Positions 32,256-41,816 are shown, counted from the stretch's first letter. The stretch is 64,000 bases of DNA from CAVRXT01 sp049644285 (GCA_049644285.1 JBARRP010000305.1:1-64000), one strand, 5' to 3'. Made by a program: numbers and translations. Notes: generated from the sequence alone by a model not told the origin.

Positions 32256-33929
32256 CTACGAATTGCCGGTTGACTGGACAGCCTCCCGGCCTGCTATGCG
32301 GCCAAAAGTTATGGACTTGGCCAGACCATGTTGATTCAATCCGCCCGCTGTCTCGCCCCCGCAGTAGAGACCCGGTATGACTTGGCCCCATAAGTCGATC
32401 ACCTGCGCCTTCGCGTTGATCCGCAAACCAGAAATGCAATCGTGGAGGCAGGGTGTAGACCACGCCGCGTAGAACGGAGGCGTCTCGATCCTATACTTCG
32501 GCGTGGGCTTTCCAAAGTCCGCGTCCTTCCCCGCGTCTACGAAGGAGTTGTACCGGGCCACCGTCTCAAGCAGGGCGGAGGCTGGCATGGGCTGCTTCTG
32601 ATACTTGCTGACAATTCTGCCGACCAATTCCGCCAGTGTGTTCCCGCTGAAGAACCAGCCGTCGGGATCTACGAATGGCGGCGCGCAAGCCCACCCCTCG
32701 CGTTTCGCTCCTTCTGCGTCAAAGATCGCCCAGATGGGCCCGCCTCCCTCACCCTTCCCCCCGTTCAACTCCAAACAAGGATTCCACCAATCAAATCCAG
32801 TCGCCGCCTCATTCACGAACCTCCTACCCACTTGGTTCACTTGGATCAGGTTTCGGTAATCCGCTACCTGGAGGCCGATCGCGCGGGCGAGGCCGGCTAC
32901 AGGACTGTCTTTCAGGTTCTCATTGCGACGTCCTCCGCCCTGGGGGTAACCGTACTGGTTCCCAATCACGTAGGGTTTCTCAAAAATGTGCGACCGTGCC
33001 TGCGTCTCAAGCGTCTGGTTCGCCACCCCCCAGAGCGATGCGCCCACTTGCATGGCGGCAATCTCTCCATCGGCGGTTTGGCGGGAATAGGGTTCACCAA
33101 CCACTTGGTACTCCTCCGTGAGTCTTGGGTCGAAAATTCTGCGGAAGTTCACGTTGCTCGTGTGGCCGCCGGTGCCGAGAATAACGCCCTTTTTCGCCTG
33201 GACGGTCAAGGTCTTGCCCTGGCTGGTTGCCGTGATTCCCAGAACCCTTCCCGAAAAATCGCCCTCCCTGATAAGGCCGATCAAGGTGTGTTGCAGGAGG
33301 ATTTGCACGCCCAATTTCCTGGCACTAGCTTCCAGAGGCCGCATGAGAGCGGTTCCGTTCCCGCCGGTCGGAGAGAACGCACTGACCTCCCCAGTCCAGA
33401 CCACGGTTTGAGATCTCTTAACTGTCTGAGGACCGCCGTCAGCTCCTCCTGGAGATTTATCGGGAAAGACGACTCCGTGCTTTATCAGCCATTCAAAGGT
33501 CGGGGCGCTCCAGTCGCAAAAAGCGCGCACAATTTCTCTGTCGCTGAATCTGTAATCATGCCATTGCGCCAGGTCCTCAAACATGCGGTCCGGCGAATCC
33601 TCGATGCCAAATTTCTTCTGTAAGCTCGTCCCACCACCCAAGGCAATATTTCCCCCGCTCTCGATGGCGTGTCCGCCGATGTCGTAATTCTGCTCGATCA
33701 CAATCACGGAGGCTCCGTGTTCGGCGGCTTCGATGGACGCGGGGAGTCCCGTGGCCCCGGCCCCCACAATGACGACATCCGCCACATTGTCCCAGTGCCG
33801 AGTAACGTTGGCCGCTTCAGCTCCCTCTGCGCCAATCCCGGCCAGGGTGGTCGCAGCGATGCCGGCGGCCGCCGTCTTGACGAAGTCCCTTCTCGACACG
33901 CCCTTCTTTGTTTCCTCATTCTCTCTCAT
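32256..33929 (-). CDS. Tat-exported FAD-binding fumarate-reductase-like flavoprotein
   Basis: The 557-residue protein has a twin-arginine signal (SRRDFVKTAAAGIAATTLAG) and a flavocytochrome-c-like FAD domain: VVIVGAGATGLPASIEAAEHG, EQNYDIGGHAIESGGNIALGGG, a capping domain, and GLYCGGETAGGLNQHGLAKS with TFGRIAGREA near the end. Relatives act on fumarate, urocanate or 3-ketosteroids; the haem domain of flavocytochrome c is absent, so electrons must pass to another partner. The ATG at 33929 is preferred because GGAGGA lies 8 nt upstream; an ATG six codons earlier overlaps this ribosome-binding site. Located divergently from the LolA-like gene. Confidence 0.88.
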   Translation of the reverse strand: MRENEETKKGVSRRDFVKTAAAGIAATTLAGIGAEGAEAANVTRHWDNVADVVIVGAGATGLPASIEAAEHGASVIVIEQNYDIGGHAIESGGNIALGGGTSLQKKFGIEDSPDRMFEDLAQWHDYRFSDREIVRAFCDWSAPTFEWLIKHGVVFPDKSPGGADGGPQTVKRSQTVVWTGEVSAFSPTGGNGTALMRPLEASARKLGVQILLQHTLIGLIREGDFSGRVLGITATSQGKTLTVQAKKGVILGTGGHTSNVNFRRIFDPRLTEEYQVVGEPYSRQTADGEIAAMQVGASLWGVANQTLETQARSHIFEKPYVIGNQYGYPQGGGRRNENLKDSPVAGLARAIGLQVADYRNLIQVNQVGRRFVNEAATGFDWWNPCLELNGGKGEGGGPIWAIFDAEGAKREGWACAPPFVDPDGWFFSGNTLAELVGRIVSKYQKQPMPASALLETVARYNSFVDAGKDADFGKPTPKYRIETPPFYAAWSTPCLHDCISGLRINAKAQVIDLWGQVIPGLYCGGETAGGLNQHGLAKSITFGRIAGREAVQSTGNS

Positions 33930-34050
33930 GATTCTGTCCTCCTGCACATTGGCGACGATCGCTCACAAGGATCGGCGTTCAGCTCCGCGAGACGAGCGAA
34001 TCGCGGCGGATCTTGGCGATCGAAGCGGCTTATCTCGCCCTTCGATTCGC

Positions 34051-34080
34051 TTGACGTAGCCGGTCCCGCTGCCCTAGAGT
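34051..34080 (+). promoter_or_regulatory. Possible promoter of the LolA-like gene
   Basis: TTGACG (34051-34056) and TAGAGT (34075-34080) are 18 bp apart and about 95 nt upstream of the next start codon. The -35 matches 5/6 and the -10 4/6 of the sigma-70 consensus. Confidence 0.35.
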
Positions 34081-34173
34081 TCCATGCTGCGCTTTCTCTG
34101 CCCGGTCCGCGAGCCAACCCGAGGAAACATTTACCGCTCTAATCGTAGCTGATAGACACGAAGGGGAACCAGA

Positions 34174-34962
34174 ATGAAGTTACGAACTTTCTTGCTGGTG
34201 TTTGCGATCGCCATTCTAGCTGTCCCCGCGACGGCGCAGACCGTTGACGAGCTTCTTGCCAAGAACTATGCGGCCCGTGGAGGCCTGGACAAACTCAGGG
34301 CCGTCAAGTCGATTGTGATTACCGGACGCTTGGAAGTGAGCCCGGAGATGCAAGCCCCCTTTACCATTCACCTCAAGCGTCCGAATCAATTGGCCATGGA
34401 ATTCACGGTCCAGGGGATGACGGCGAAACAAGTGTACGACGGGAAGAGCGGCTGGCAGATTATGCCTTTCAATGGGAAGAACGATCCTGAGCCGATGTCG
34501 GCGGATGACTTGAAGGATGCCGCGGAGCAGGCAGACATCGACGGCCCGCTGGTGGACTACAAAAAGAAAGGCAATCAGATCGAACTGGCCGGCAAAGAGG
34601 ATGTCGAGGGCTCACCCGCGTACAAATTGAAGGTGACGCTCGGGAACGGCGACATCCAGTATCAGTATCTCGACGCCAGTTCATTCCTGGAAGTGAAAGA
34701 AGAAAGCATGCGAACGGTTCAGGGCGCCGAGCGCGACGTCGAGACCACCATCGGAGGCTACAAGGAAGTTCAGGGACTGTATTATCCGTTCGTTCAAGAA
34801 AGCAGCATCAGGGACGGAACGAGCAAGCAGAAAGTGATTGTCGAGAAAATCGAGCTGAACGTTCCGGTGGACGACTCGGTCTTCAAGATGCCCGCGCCGC
34901 CGCCCGCTGACACGAAACCGGAGAAGAAAAAACCGGAGGAATCGAAGCCGCCAGAGGCTTGA
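34174..34962 (+). CDS. LolA/LolB-like periplasmic protein
   Basis: A 262-residue exported protein: signal peptide (residues 1-21, cleavage after ATAQ region), then the start of a lipoprotein-carrier-like domain (VDELLAKNYAARGGLDKLRAVKS) followed by beta-rich sequence ending in FVQESSI and VIVEKIELNVPVDDSVFKMP, as in the outer-membrane lipoprotein-sorting superfamily. The C-terminal 25 residues are Pro/Lys/Glu-rich and disordered. The role is probably binding a lipid or lipoprotein in the periplasm. Ribosome-binding site GAAGGGGA precedes the ATG. It converges with the TonB gene 27 nt away. Confidence 0.8.
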   Translation: MKLRTFLLVFAIAILAVPATAQTVDELLAKNYAARGGLDKLRAVKSIVITGRLEVSPEMQAPFTIHLKRPNQLAMEFTVQGMTAKQVYDGKSGWQIMPFNGKNDPEPMSADDLKDAAEQADIDGPLVDYKKKGNQIELAGKEDVEGSPAYKLKVTLGNGDIQYQYLDASSFLEVKEESMRTVQGAERDVETTIGGYKEVQGLYYPFVQESSIRDGTSKQKVIVEKIELNVPVDDSVFKMPAPPPADTKPEKKKPEESKPPEA

Positions 34963-34989
34963 TCCGGGCCGCCAACAAAGAGCCCTCGA

Positions 34990-37056
34990 TTAGCGCAGGT
35001 GGAACTCGACGGTGATGAACATCTGCACTGCGACCGGCTTGTCGTCGAGATAGGTGGGCTCGTACTTCCACTTGCGGACGGCATCGAGTGCAGCGGCCTG
35101 CAATAGCATCGGACCCGAAACTGGCTTCATGTTGGTTACCTTGCCGGTTGCGTCGACCACCGCGTCGATCACGACTTTACCCTCCAGGCCGACTTGCTTG
35201 GCCGCAGCGGGATAAACCGGGAGGACTTTCAAAGTGAGGCGCGGCTCTTTCAGACGCCCACCGACGCGAAGAGGCGCAGGATGCTCCGGAGCCGGCGGGG
35301 GAGCAGGCAAGCTATTCGTACTGCCCGGAAGGACTCCCGCGATCGCATCGGCAGGAGCATTCGAGGCTGCGCCGGTCAGCTCGGGCGGCGCATCTTGGCC
35401 ATTCGTTTTAGCTGAGCGGCCAGTGGGGTGGAGAAGGTTCCCTTTCGGAACCTGCCCTGCCCACGCCGGTTTTTTTGCTGGCGGCTCGGGCGCGGCCGGC
35501 ACGGGAGTGCTCACGCGAGCAGTTGAGTTCGTGGCTTCTCTTACTGGCTGACTCTCCTGCTTCGCCACAATCGGCGGCGGCGATGCAGTCGAAACGGTGT
35601 TGCTCGCGGATGGGATGCTCTGCTCCACGCTTGCCGGTGGTGGAGTTGACGATGCCACCACGGGGGGATTGGCCGGTACGACAGTGGGCTGCGACGAGCT
35701 GCGATGGGAGAAGAAGAATCCTACTGCGCCGACCACGAAAAGAGCTGCCACCGCCGCACCCACCAGGATCATGGTGCGGCTCGAAGAATGTGCCCCTGGC
35801 GTCGAAATGGGGGTGCTTTCTTCTTCCTGCTGCGAGCCCAACAAATCCGGAACAGAAGAAAGCGGAGATTCCCCGACCGAGGCTTCCAGGCCGCCGAAAG
35901 TTTCCCAGTCCCGCCGTGGAGAGGAAGGCGGGCTGGCGGCGGAGGATATGCCGGTCTTGGCCATCGGATCAGCCGAAGAAGACAACTTGATCGCTTCTTT
36001 CTCTTTTGACTGGTGGACTTCGTCGGCGAGGGTTGCCAGTCCCGCGGAACCAGGGAAGCTGCCGCTTCCAATGGGCAAAGAGGAAGAGACCACGACTGGA
36101 GGCAGTTCCACTGCCGCGTCTTTGCCCCAGGGATCCGAGGAGGTCACGACCGGCTTAAGTTCGGGCCTAGGTGGTTGCGCGAACACACTGGAGCTTGCGG
36201 CATCCGACGGATGGGGAGGAATCTCTCCGGAGATTTTTTCTTCTTTCGGCGCAATAGAAGAAGCCGAGTGCGCCGACGGCTCGGGCGAGTGGACCTCGAG
36301 AGAAGGAGTTTGAATCGCCGGCTCTTTGACTGATTGTGTTTCGGACTGTGCAGAACTGACGGTTGCCTCCCACGTTGTAACCGGCGGTACGTTCGATTGC
36401 GCCGCGGTTTCCACCGCGGGAGCGATCACTTCCGTGGGAAAACTGCTGCCCCAGAAGTCGTCGGGAGACGCAGGCACGACTGTGGGCGCCTTGGGACGGC
36501 TCGCGGAGCCGGCCGGAATTGAAGTCGCCGCCGGAGCTGGAACGGAAGCGGGTGTTGCGCTGAACGTGGATGTGATGGGCTGCGGTTTCGGCGTGTTTTC
36601 CGCCATCGTAACCGGGGCGTTTGTTCCTCCCGCCGACTTCACCGCATCTTGCGGAAAATACACTCCCCAGAAACCGTTGGTCGGCTGAGTGAATTCGATT
36701 TCAACGTAGCCTTTGACGTTGGGGTGGTTCTTGACGTTGACCACCCGGCACAGCACTTCCTGGTGGGACTTGCGATTCGCCACCACCAACATCTGGCCCG
36801 GCCCCACAGCCGCCGAGAGACGGATCACCGCGCCCTGGGGAAAGACAATCACGGTGCGCGTCTCTTCCGAAAATTGCTCGAGCCGTTCCGGCTGCCCGGG
36901 AACGGAGATAACACGCCGGGATCCCTGCACTCCAACAGGGACTTCGAGAGAGAGCGGGTGGGCCCGGGAAGCTGATTCCTTCGGTCGGACACTGGATTGC
37001 GTGGCAGGCGATTGGGTCGCCTGATCTAGGACATTCACCGGCTCTTTTGGTGGCAT
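34990..37056 (-). CDS. Energy transducer TonB with N-terminal PilZ-like domain
   Basis: The 688-residue protein starts with a compact PilZ-like beta domain (about 30-130: VGVQGSRRVISVPGQPE, EETRTVIVFPQGAVIRLSA, CRVVNVKN, VKGYVEIEFTQPTNGFWGVYF), followed by some 300 residues of Pro/Ser-rich linker, a single membrane helix at about 425-447 (MILVGAAVAALFVVGAVGFFF), another Pro-rich periplasmic linker and a TonB C-terminal domain (LKVLPVYPAAAKQVGLEGKV, VSGPMLLQAAALDAVRKWKY). TonB normally has its helix at the N-terminus, so this protein places over 400 residues in the cytoplasm. It may couple a cytoplasmic signal to receptor energisation. The start at 37056 begins after a low-complexity in-frame extension; an upstream ATG at 37227 is not supported. 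Confidence 0.88.
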   Translation of the reverse strand: MPPKEPVNVLDQATQSPATQSSVRPKESASRAHPLSLEVPVGVQGSRRVISVPGQPERLEQFSEETRTVIVFPQGAVIRLSAAVGPGQMLVVANRKSHQEVLCRVVNVKNHPNVKGYVEIEFTQPTNGFWGVYFPQDAVKSAGGTNAPVTMAENTPKPQPITSTFSATPASVPAPAATSIPAGSASRPKAPTVVPASPDDFWGSSFPTEVIAPAVETAAQSNVPPVTTWEATVSSAQSETQSVKEPAIQTPSLEVHSPEPSAHSASSIAPKEEKISGEIPPHPSDAASSSVFAQPPRPELKPVVTSSDPWGKDAAVELPPVVVSSSLPIGSGSFPGSAGLATLADEVHQSKEKEAIKLSSSADPMAKTGISSAASPPSSPRRDWETFGGLEASVGESPLSSVPDLLGSQQEEESTPISTPGAHSSSRTMILVGAAVAALFVVGAVGFFFSHRSSSQPTVVPANPPVVASSTPPPASVEQSIPSASNTVSTASPPPIVAKQESQPVREATNSTARVSTPVPAAPEPPAKKPAWAGQVPKGNLLHPTGRSAKTNGQDAPPELTGAASNAPADAIAGVLPGSTNSLPAPPPAPEHPAPLRVGGRLKEPRLTLKVLPVYPAAAKQVGLEGKVVIDAVVDATGKVTNMKPVSGPMLLQAAALDAVRKWKYEPTYLDDKPVAVQMFITVEFHLR

Positions 37057-37505
37057 GGTCTTTGTCTCGCGATGGCCTTTCCCCTCAGTCGGTTCGTTTC
37101 GGGAGTCCGCGCGATAGGGGAATTTTCTTACTCTGAGACAAGCTCGGGCCATAGTACCTTGGTACCATTGTGTGCTGTCCTGGAAACAGGTGTGGATCGG
37201 AGATGGCTTGCCGTCAACATGCCACAATGACTGTTGACGACTCCCCGGTTCTAAAAGGCCGGTTCGGGCAATCTATATGATTGCCCACTTCTGTTTATGG
37301 CCGCACTACTTCCTGCGCAGCACAGGACAATTTTCTAGGTCGATGGGCTGAACCTCTACTACGGAGCTGTACCTAGCACCCTCACCCCAAGTGGCTGAAC
37401 ATTCAATATTACTGGGGAAGTTGTACATCAGCCATCTTGGCTATTTCAATCGCAGCCGTGCCAAGTTTCCGAATTAGGACAACAGCTTACTGTTTGGGGC
37501 AACTC
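37057..37505. other. Gene-free region upstream of tonB
   Basis: No gene is apparent in 449 bp between the WecA-like gene and the tonB-like gene. The only clear structure is the 8-bp inverted repeat at 37266-37286. GGTAC repeats separated by three bases lie near 37153-37170 and could be a small operator. The region is less GC-rich than its surroundings. Confidence 0.4.
37266..37286. repeat. Perfect inverted repeat between WecA-like and tonB genes
   Basis: GGGCAATC, spacer TATAT, GATTGCCC: a perfect 8-bp stem about 210 bp upstream of the tonB start and 220 bp downstream of the end of the exopolysaccharide minus arm. Without a T tract on either strand it is more likely an operator or weak transcript-end hairpin than an intrinsic terminator. 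Confidence 0.4.
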
Positions 37506-38567
37506 TCAGGATGAAGGAGAGGAAGACTGCTCGAGTTTACTTTGCCGTTCGTAGGGGGCGGTTTCGAGAAAAAGAATCGCGACGAGAGCGCAAAGTGCGA
37601 TAACGCCGGCGAGTGTGTAAGCCTGCGTGGCCGTCAGCCGGAGGGTGAGCAGCGCTGCAGCGCCGAAGAATCCGCCGAGTGCGTAGAGGGAGAGAACGGC
37701 TCGTCGTTGGCCCAGGCCTAGATTGGCCAGGCGATGCGCGGTGTGGTCTTTACCTGGGGAAGTGAAGGGAATGAGCCTGCGGCGCGTGCGGGAAATCGAG
37801 ATGAGGGTGGTGTCAAGGATTGGCACGCCGAGAATCAAAAGAGGGACAAGCCATTTGATGGGTTCCGCCCCTCCTTCGGGACGAAGCTTCAGGGCCAAAG
37901 TCGCCATCAGGAATCCCAAGAACATGGCCCCGCTGTCGCCCATGAAGATCCTGGCGGGACTGAAATTCCAGCGCAAGAAACCGAGAGCGGCGCCGAGCGT
38001 CGCGGCGGCCAAGGTGTGCACCATCACTTGGCCATCCAGTGCGGCGGCAATGGTGAAAAAAACTGCGGCGACACCCGCGATTCCAGCGCAGAGTCCGTCC
38101 ATGTGATCGAGGATGCTGAATGCAGCGGTGATGCCGGTAACCCAAAGAACTGTGAGGCAACCGTCCAGAATCACGCCCAGTGTCCCGGGGAAGAGCGAGG
38201 ACAAAACCTGCGCCCGAATCCCCGAGGCGACCAAGAAGAGGGCGGCGATGGGCATGGCCACGAAGAGCTTAATCTGGTGATGGAGCAGACCGCCGTCATC
38301 CAGAATTCCCACGAACGCGAGCATCGTCGCTGCTGAAAGAATGGCGATGATCTGGGCCTGAGTGGGGCCGGGATGCACAAACAGGATCGCGAGAACGACT
38401 CCGATGTAGATGGCCAAGCCACCGAGCAGAGGGATTGGACTCAGGTGCACCTTGCGCGGGCTTGGGTTGTCAACCAAGCCGAGACGAAGGGCGAGGCTGC
38501 GGACCGGCGCCGTGACGACCAGCGTGGAAAGAAGCGCGACTCCGAATGCGATAAACTCAGTCGGCAA
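37506..38567 (-). CDS. WecA/MraY-like undecaprenyl-phosphate sugar-1-phosphate transferase
   Basis: A 353-residue polytopic membrane enzyme (about 10-11 helices) that transfers a sugar-1-phosphate, usually GlcNAc-1-P, from UDP-sugar to undecaprenyl phosphate, starting the lipid-linked repeat unit. Visible motifs: NPSPRKVHLSPIPLLGG near the N-terminus, FVGILDDGGLL (Asp pair is D-D), ILDHMDGLCAGIA, and FMGDSGAMFLGF with the catalytic Asp, followed by LLILGVPILDTTL and the HxxH-like KDHTAHRL loop. It is the last gene of the minus-strand polysaccharide arm and likely provides its initiating step. The ATG at 38567 is normal for the family. Confidence 0.9.
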   Translation of the reverse strand: MPTEFIAFGVALLSTLVVTAPVRSLALRLGLVDNPSPRKVHLSPIPLLGGLAIYIGVVLAILFVHPGPTQAQIIAILSAATMLAFVGILDDGGLLHHQIKLFVAMPIAALFLVASGIRAQVLSSLFPGTLGVILDGCLTVLWVTGITAAFSILDHMDGLCAGIAGVAAVFFTIAAALDGQVMVHTLAAATLGAALGFLRWNFSPARIFMGDSGAMFLGFLMATLALKLRPEGGAEPIKWLVPLLILGVPILDTTLISISRTRRRLIPFTSPGKDHTAHRLANLGLGQRRAVLSLYALGGFFGAAALLTLRLTATQAYTLAGVIALCALVAILFLETAPYERQSKLEQSSSPSS

Positions 38568-38621
38568 TTCTCTGTCCTCAGGTACGCCGTGCGAACAGCT
38601 CAGCTCGCACGGGCGCGTCGT

Positions 38622-39860
38622 TCAACTGGTTGCTGCGCTGGCTCGAACTTCACCGGCCCGCACTCCCATGTGAGCCGCTTCCTCGATGATCTGGAGGAAC
38701 CGGTTCAGCTCGGTCGCTCGGGCATAATTCTTTGCCGTTTCGCGGGCGCGACGCCCCATCTCGGCAAGCCGCTGCGGATTTTTTCGAAGCGCTCGAATCG
38801 CTTCCGCGACCGCGGAGGGATCGTCCGGATCAGCCGTCAGGCCGCAGCCGGCTTCGCGAACGATTCGCGCGGCATCAGACTGTTCAGGCGCGACAGCGAG
38901 AATGGGGCGCCCTGCCGCAAGAGTTGAATACAACTTGCTCGGGACGACGACGCCTTCGAGGCCGCGGCGCAGGGTCACGACATGAACGTCGCCCGCGGCC
39001 ATGACGCTCGGAATCTGCTCGGCGGGACGAAATGGCAGAAACCGAACATTCGGGTGTGCCAGAGCCATCTCCTGGATCCGGCCGTGGTTTGCCCCGCCGC
39101 CCACAAACACGAAACCGGTGTCTTCCTTGCACAAAATTTCTGCGGCCTTCACAAGAGTATCCCAGGCGCCATAAAAGCCCAGATTTCCCGCGTGCAGGAC
39201 CACGAACCGAAATCCGCCGCGGATTTCCTGCTTTGCGGAATCATTCGCGGGAGGCAGGTCGTCGCACATGTTCGCGCCATCGCGAACGACCACAACACGC
39301 TCGGGGGCGATGCCCTTGGCCAGGATTCGCTCCCGCATGTCATTCCCGAGGACAATGACTCGGGCAGCTTGCCGAAGCGCCCAGCGGTGAAGTTTTTCCC
39401 AGCGTTTGACCCAGCCATTGGCGCTCACGATTTCCCCGCCAACAGCCATATCGGGATAGAGATCGCGGATGTTGTAAACGAAAGGACGCCCAGTGAGGCG
39501 GGCGACCAGCGCTCCGGCGATCCCCGCAACGGGCGGGTCGGTCATTGTCAGCACAAGATCGGAGCGAACGGCCAGCGCTCGCGGCATAGCCAGCGCCAGG
39601 TAAGAAAGGTAATTGGAAACGCGGCGGCGCATCTGATGACGCGGAAAAGCCGTGGAACCGACGCGCTCGACAACAACGCTGTTGCGGACATCGCGGCGGA
39701 AGAAAGAATACGGATAGCGTTCTTCCGGATCATAGGAAGGGCGCCCGGCGACGACGGTCACGCGGTGCCGCTCCGCCAGCGTCTGCGCGACGTGAGCGGC
39801 CATCTTGGCGGTCGCCGATGTGTCAGGCGGGTAGTATTGGTTGAGCAGCAAAATACGCAT
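38622..39860 (-). CDS. Glycosyltransferase family 4 (WbuB-like)
   Basis: A 412-residue cytoplasmic or membrane-associated retaining glycosyltransferase with two Rossmann domains. The N-terminus ILLLNQYYPPDTSATAKMAA and the block YNIRDLYPDMAVGGE are typical of WbuB-type transferases; the donor-binding region reads VVLHAGNLGFYGAWDTLVKA and later GLEGVVVPSKLYSTLAAGRP. Donor sugar is unknown. It starts 162 bp before the carbamoyltransferase stop-codon side and belongs to the minus-strand polysaccharide arm. Confidence 0.9.
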   Translation of the reverse strand: MRILLLNQYYPPDTSATAKMAAHVAQTLAERHRVTVVAGRPSYDPEERYPYSFFRRDVRNSVVVERVGSTAFPRHQMRRRVSNYLSYLALAMPRALAVRSDLVLTMTDPPVAGIAGALVARLTGRPFVYNIRDLYPDMAVGGEIVSANGWVKRWEKLHRWALRQAARVIVLGNDMRERILAKGIAPERVVVVRDGANMCDDLPPANDSAKQEIRGGFRFVVLHAGNLGFYGAWDTLVKAAEILCKEDTGFVFVGGGANHGRIQEMALAHPNVRFLPFRPAEQIPSVMAAGDVHVVTLRRGLEGVVVPSKLYSTLAAGRPILAVAPEQSDAARIVREAGCGLTADPDDPSAVAEAIRALRKNPQRLAEMGRRARETAKNYARATELNRFLQIIEEAAHMGVRAGEVRASAATS

Positions 39861-40022
39861 CGAGCATCACCAAGTCCTTAAGGGCTTCTCCGAAAAAGCA
39901 GATTCCTCGGCCGCTCCGCAAATGCATCCGGAGCGCAAAAGACGCGCCGCGGCGACCTCGGAATGAAGACGACAGCAAATTTCCGGGCCTCCTGGTAAAG
40001 GTTATTCATCGCGCTTTCTGAT

Positions 40023-41816
40023 TTATGGCGCACGGTTCGCAAGTCCCGCGGCTGATGCCTCTCGCATGGTCGCGGAGGACTTCTTCTCAAGAATCGAATT
40101 TCCGAGCACCAGCACGTCCATCCTGGTGCGCAGGAAGCATTCAAGGGCTTCCTCGGGCCGGCAAACAATCGGCTCATTCTCATTGAATGAGGTGTTCAGT
40201 AGCACCGGCACTCCCGTCAAATCGCCGAAGGTGCGGATGAGCCGCCAATAGAGTGGATGGGTGTTCCGATTGACGGTCTGAAGCCGCGCGGTGCCGTCGA
40301 CGTGAGTGGGTGCGGGGATCACCGAGCGCTTTTCGGGTCGCACCGGATAAGCAAAGGTCATGAAGGGCGACGGATGGGCGCGCTGGAAATATTCCCCGGT
40401 AACTTCCTCGAGGATCGAGGGCGCAAATGGGCGGAAGGTCTCCCGATGCTTGACGCGCTGGTTGAGGATGTCTTTCATCTCCGGGCGGCGGGGATCGGCA
40501 AGGATGCTGCGATTGCCGAGCGCGCGGGGTCCCCATTCGGCACGGCCCTGAAACCAGCCGACCACTTCGCCCTCGGCGATGTGTCGAGCGGTTGCCTGCA
40601 CCAGCCGCTCTTCATCCAGCTCGGCGATTTCGAGATCACCGTTCGAAATTCTGCGGTTCGCGATGATGCGCCACGCATGTTCGCTGCTGAATCCAGGGCC
40701 CCAGCCGGCGGAATCCATCACGAAATCGCGTGGGTTCCCCAGAATCTCGTGATGCAGGGCGCACGCGGCGCCGACCGCCAAGCCAGCATCGCCCGCCGCG
40801 GGCTGCACGTACACTTGTTCGAACGGAGTGCGATCAAAGATCTTTCCGTTGGCGACACAGTTGAAGGCCACGCCGCCGGCCAAACAAAGCGCCTTCAGAC
40901 CTGTTTCCTGGGCCAATCCTCCGATGTGAGTGAGAAGGATCTCTTCGAGCCGGGCTTGCAGGCTTGCGGCGATGTCCCGGTGGCGTTTTTCGACCGGTTC
41001 TCCTGCGGCGCGGGCTGGCCCGAGGAGTTTTTCGAGCTCGGGTGAGAACAGCCTGCCGATTTCCGGAGTCTTGCTGGAATCTCCCCAGGTCAAGTCAGCG
41101 CCCTCATGGTGGTGGAGGAAATATTCGAGACCAAGACGGAAGAACGACGAGCGCTCGGTCCGAACGATGCGACGGAATTCTTCAAGATAAGCGGGCTCGC
41201 CGTAAGCGGCGAGTCCCATCACCTTGTATTCGTCGCCAAATTTCCAAAAGCCGAGGTATTGCGAGAGGGCCATGTAGTAGATCCCGAGTGAATGAGGGAA
41301 AACGGTCGAATCGGTGACGCGAAGTGTCGTACCCTCTCCCACGCCCCACATCGCGCTGGCGAAATCTCCCAACCCGTCGGCCGAGAGAACAGCCGCGCGT
41401 TCAAAAGGCGAGACGAAGAACGTGCTAGCCAGATGCGCTCGATGGTGTTCGACGCGATGAAATTGGCCGCGAATTTCCTCCGGCCCTATTGCCAAAGCTT
41501 GCGCCAGGGCTTCTTTTAGACCGGCCGAACGCTTGATCACTTTCATGCGGTCGAGCGTGAAGCGTGGCATGCGGATCGCGTAGCGCATCTTAGTGCCCAG
41601 TTGCGCCCACGGATCGCGCGGAAGGACGATGTGATCCACTTCTTTCAGCGAAATTCCAGCGTGAGCGAGACAGAAACGAACGGCTTCGACGGGCAAGCCG
41701 GCGGCATACTTGACGCGATTGAAGCGCTCTTCTTCGACGGCGGCGATCAGCCGCCCGTCCGCAAGCAAAGCGGCGGATGCGTTCGGGTGATAGGCGTTGA
41801 TTCCCAGGATGAACAT
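40023..41816 (-). CDS. Carbamoyltransferase (NodU/CmcH family)
   Basis: A 597-residue enzyme that transfers a carbamoyl group from carbamoyl phosphate to a hydroxyl, here probably on a sugar of the polysaccharide. Features: N-terminal ASKHA-like fold ILGINAYHPNASAALLADG and EEERFNRVKYAAG, metal-binding HRVEHHRAHLAST, LSADGLGDFAS, and the C-terminal YrdC-like domain VVGWFQGRAEWGPRALGNRS with VLLNTSFNENEPIVCRPEEA. Length is normal. Encoded next to the AsnB-type gene with only a 41-bp gap, suggesting joint modification of one residue. Confidence 0.93.
   Translation of the reverse strand: MFILGINAYHPNASAALLADGRLIAAVEEERFNRVKYAAGLPVEAVRFCLAHAGISLKEVDHIVLPRDPWAQLGTKMRYAIRMPRFTLDRMKVIKRSAGLKEALAQALAIGPEEIRGQFHRVEHHRAHLASTFFVSPFERAAVLSADGLGDFASAMWGVGEGTTLRVTDSTVFPHSLGIYYMALSQYLGFWKFGDEYKVMGLAAYGEPAYLEEFRRIVRTERSSFFRLGLEYFLHHHEGADLTWGDSSKTPEIGRLFSPELEKLLGPARAAGEPVEKRHRDIAASLQARLEEILLTHIGGLAQETGLKALCLAGGVAFNCVANGKIFDRTPFEQVYVQPAAGDAGLAVGAACALHHEILGNPRDFVMDSAGWGPGFSSEHAWRIIANRRISNGDLEIAELDEERLVQATARHIAEGEVVGWFQGRAEWGPRALGNRSILADPRRPEMKDILNQRVKHRETFRPFAPSILEEVTGEYFQRAHPSPFMTFAYPVRPEKRSVIPAPTHVDGTARLQTVNRNTHPLYWRLIRTFGDLTGVPVLLNTSFNENEPIVCRPEEALECFLRTRMDVLVLGNSILEKKSSATMREASAAGLANRAP

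Noticed and set aside
32442..33623. 393-codon frame antisense to the Tat flavoprotein
   Set aside because: No motif; the flavoprotein on the opposite strand has complete family signatures.
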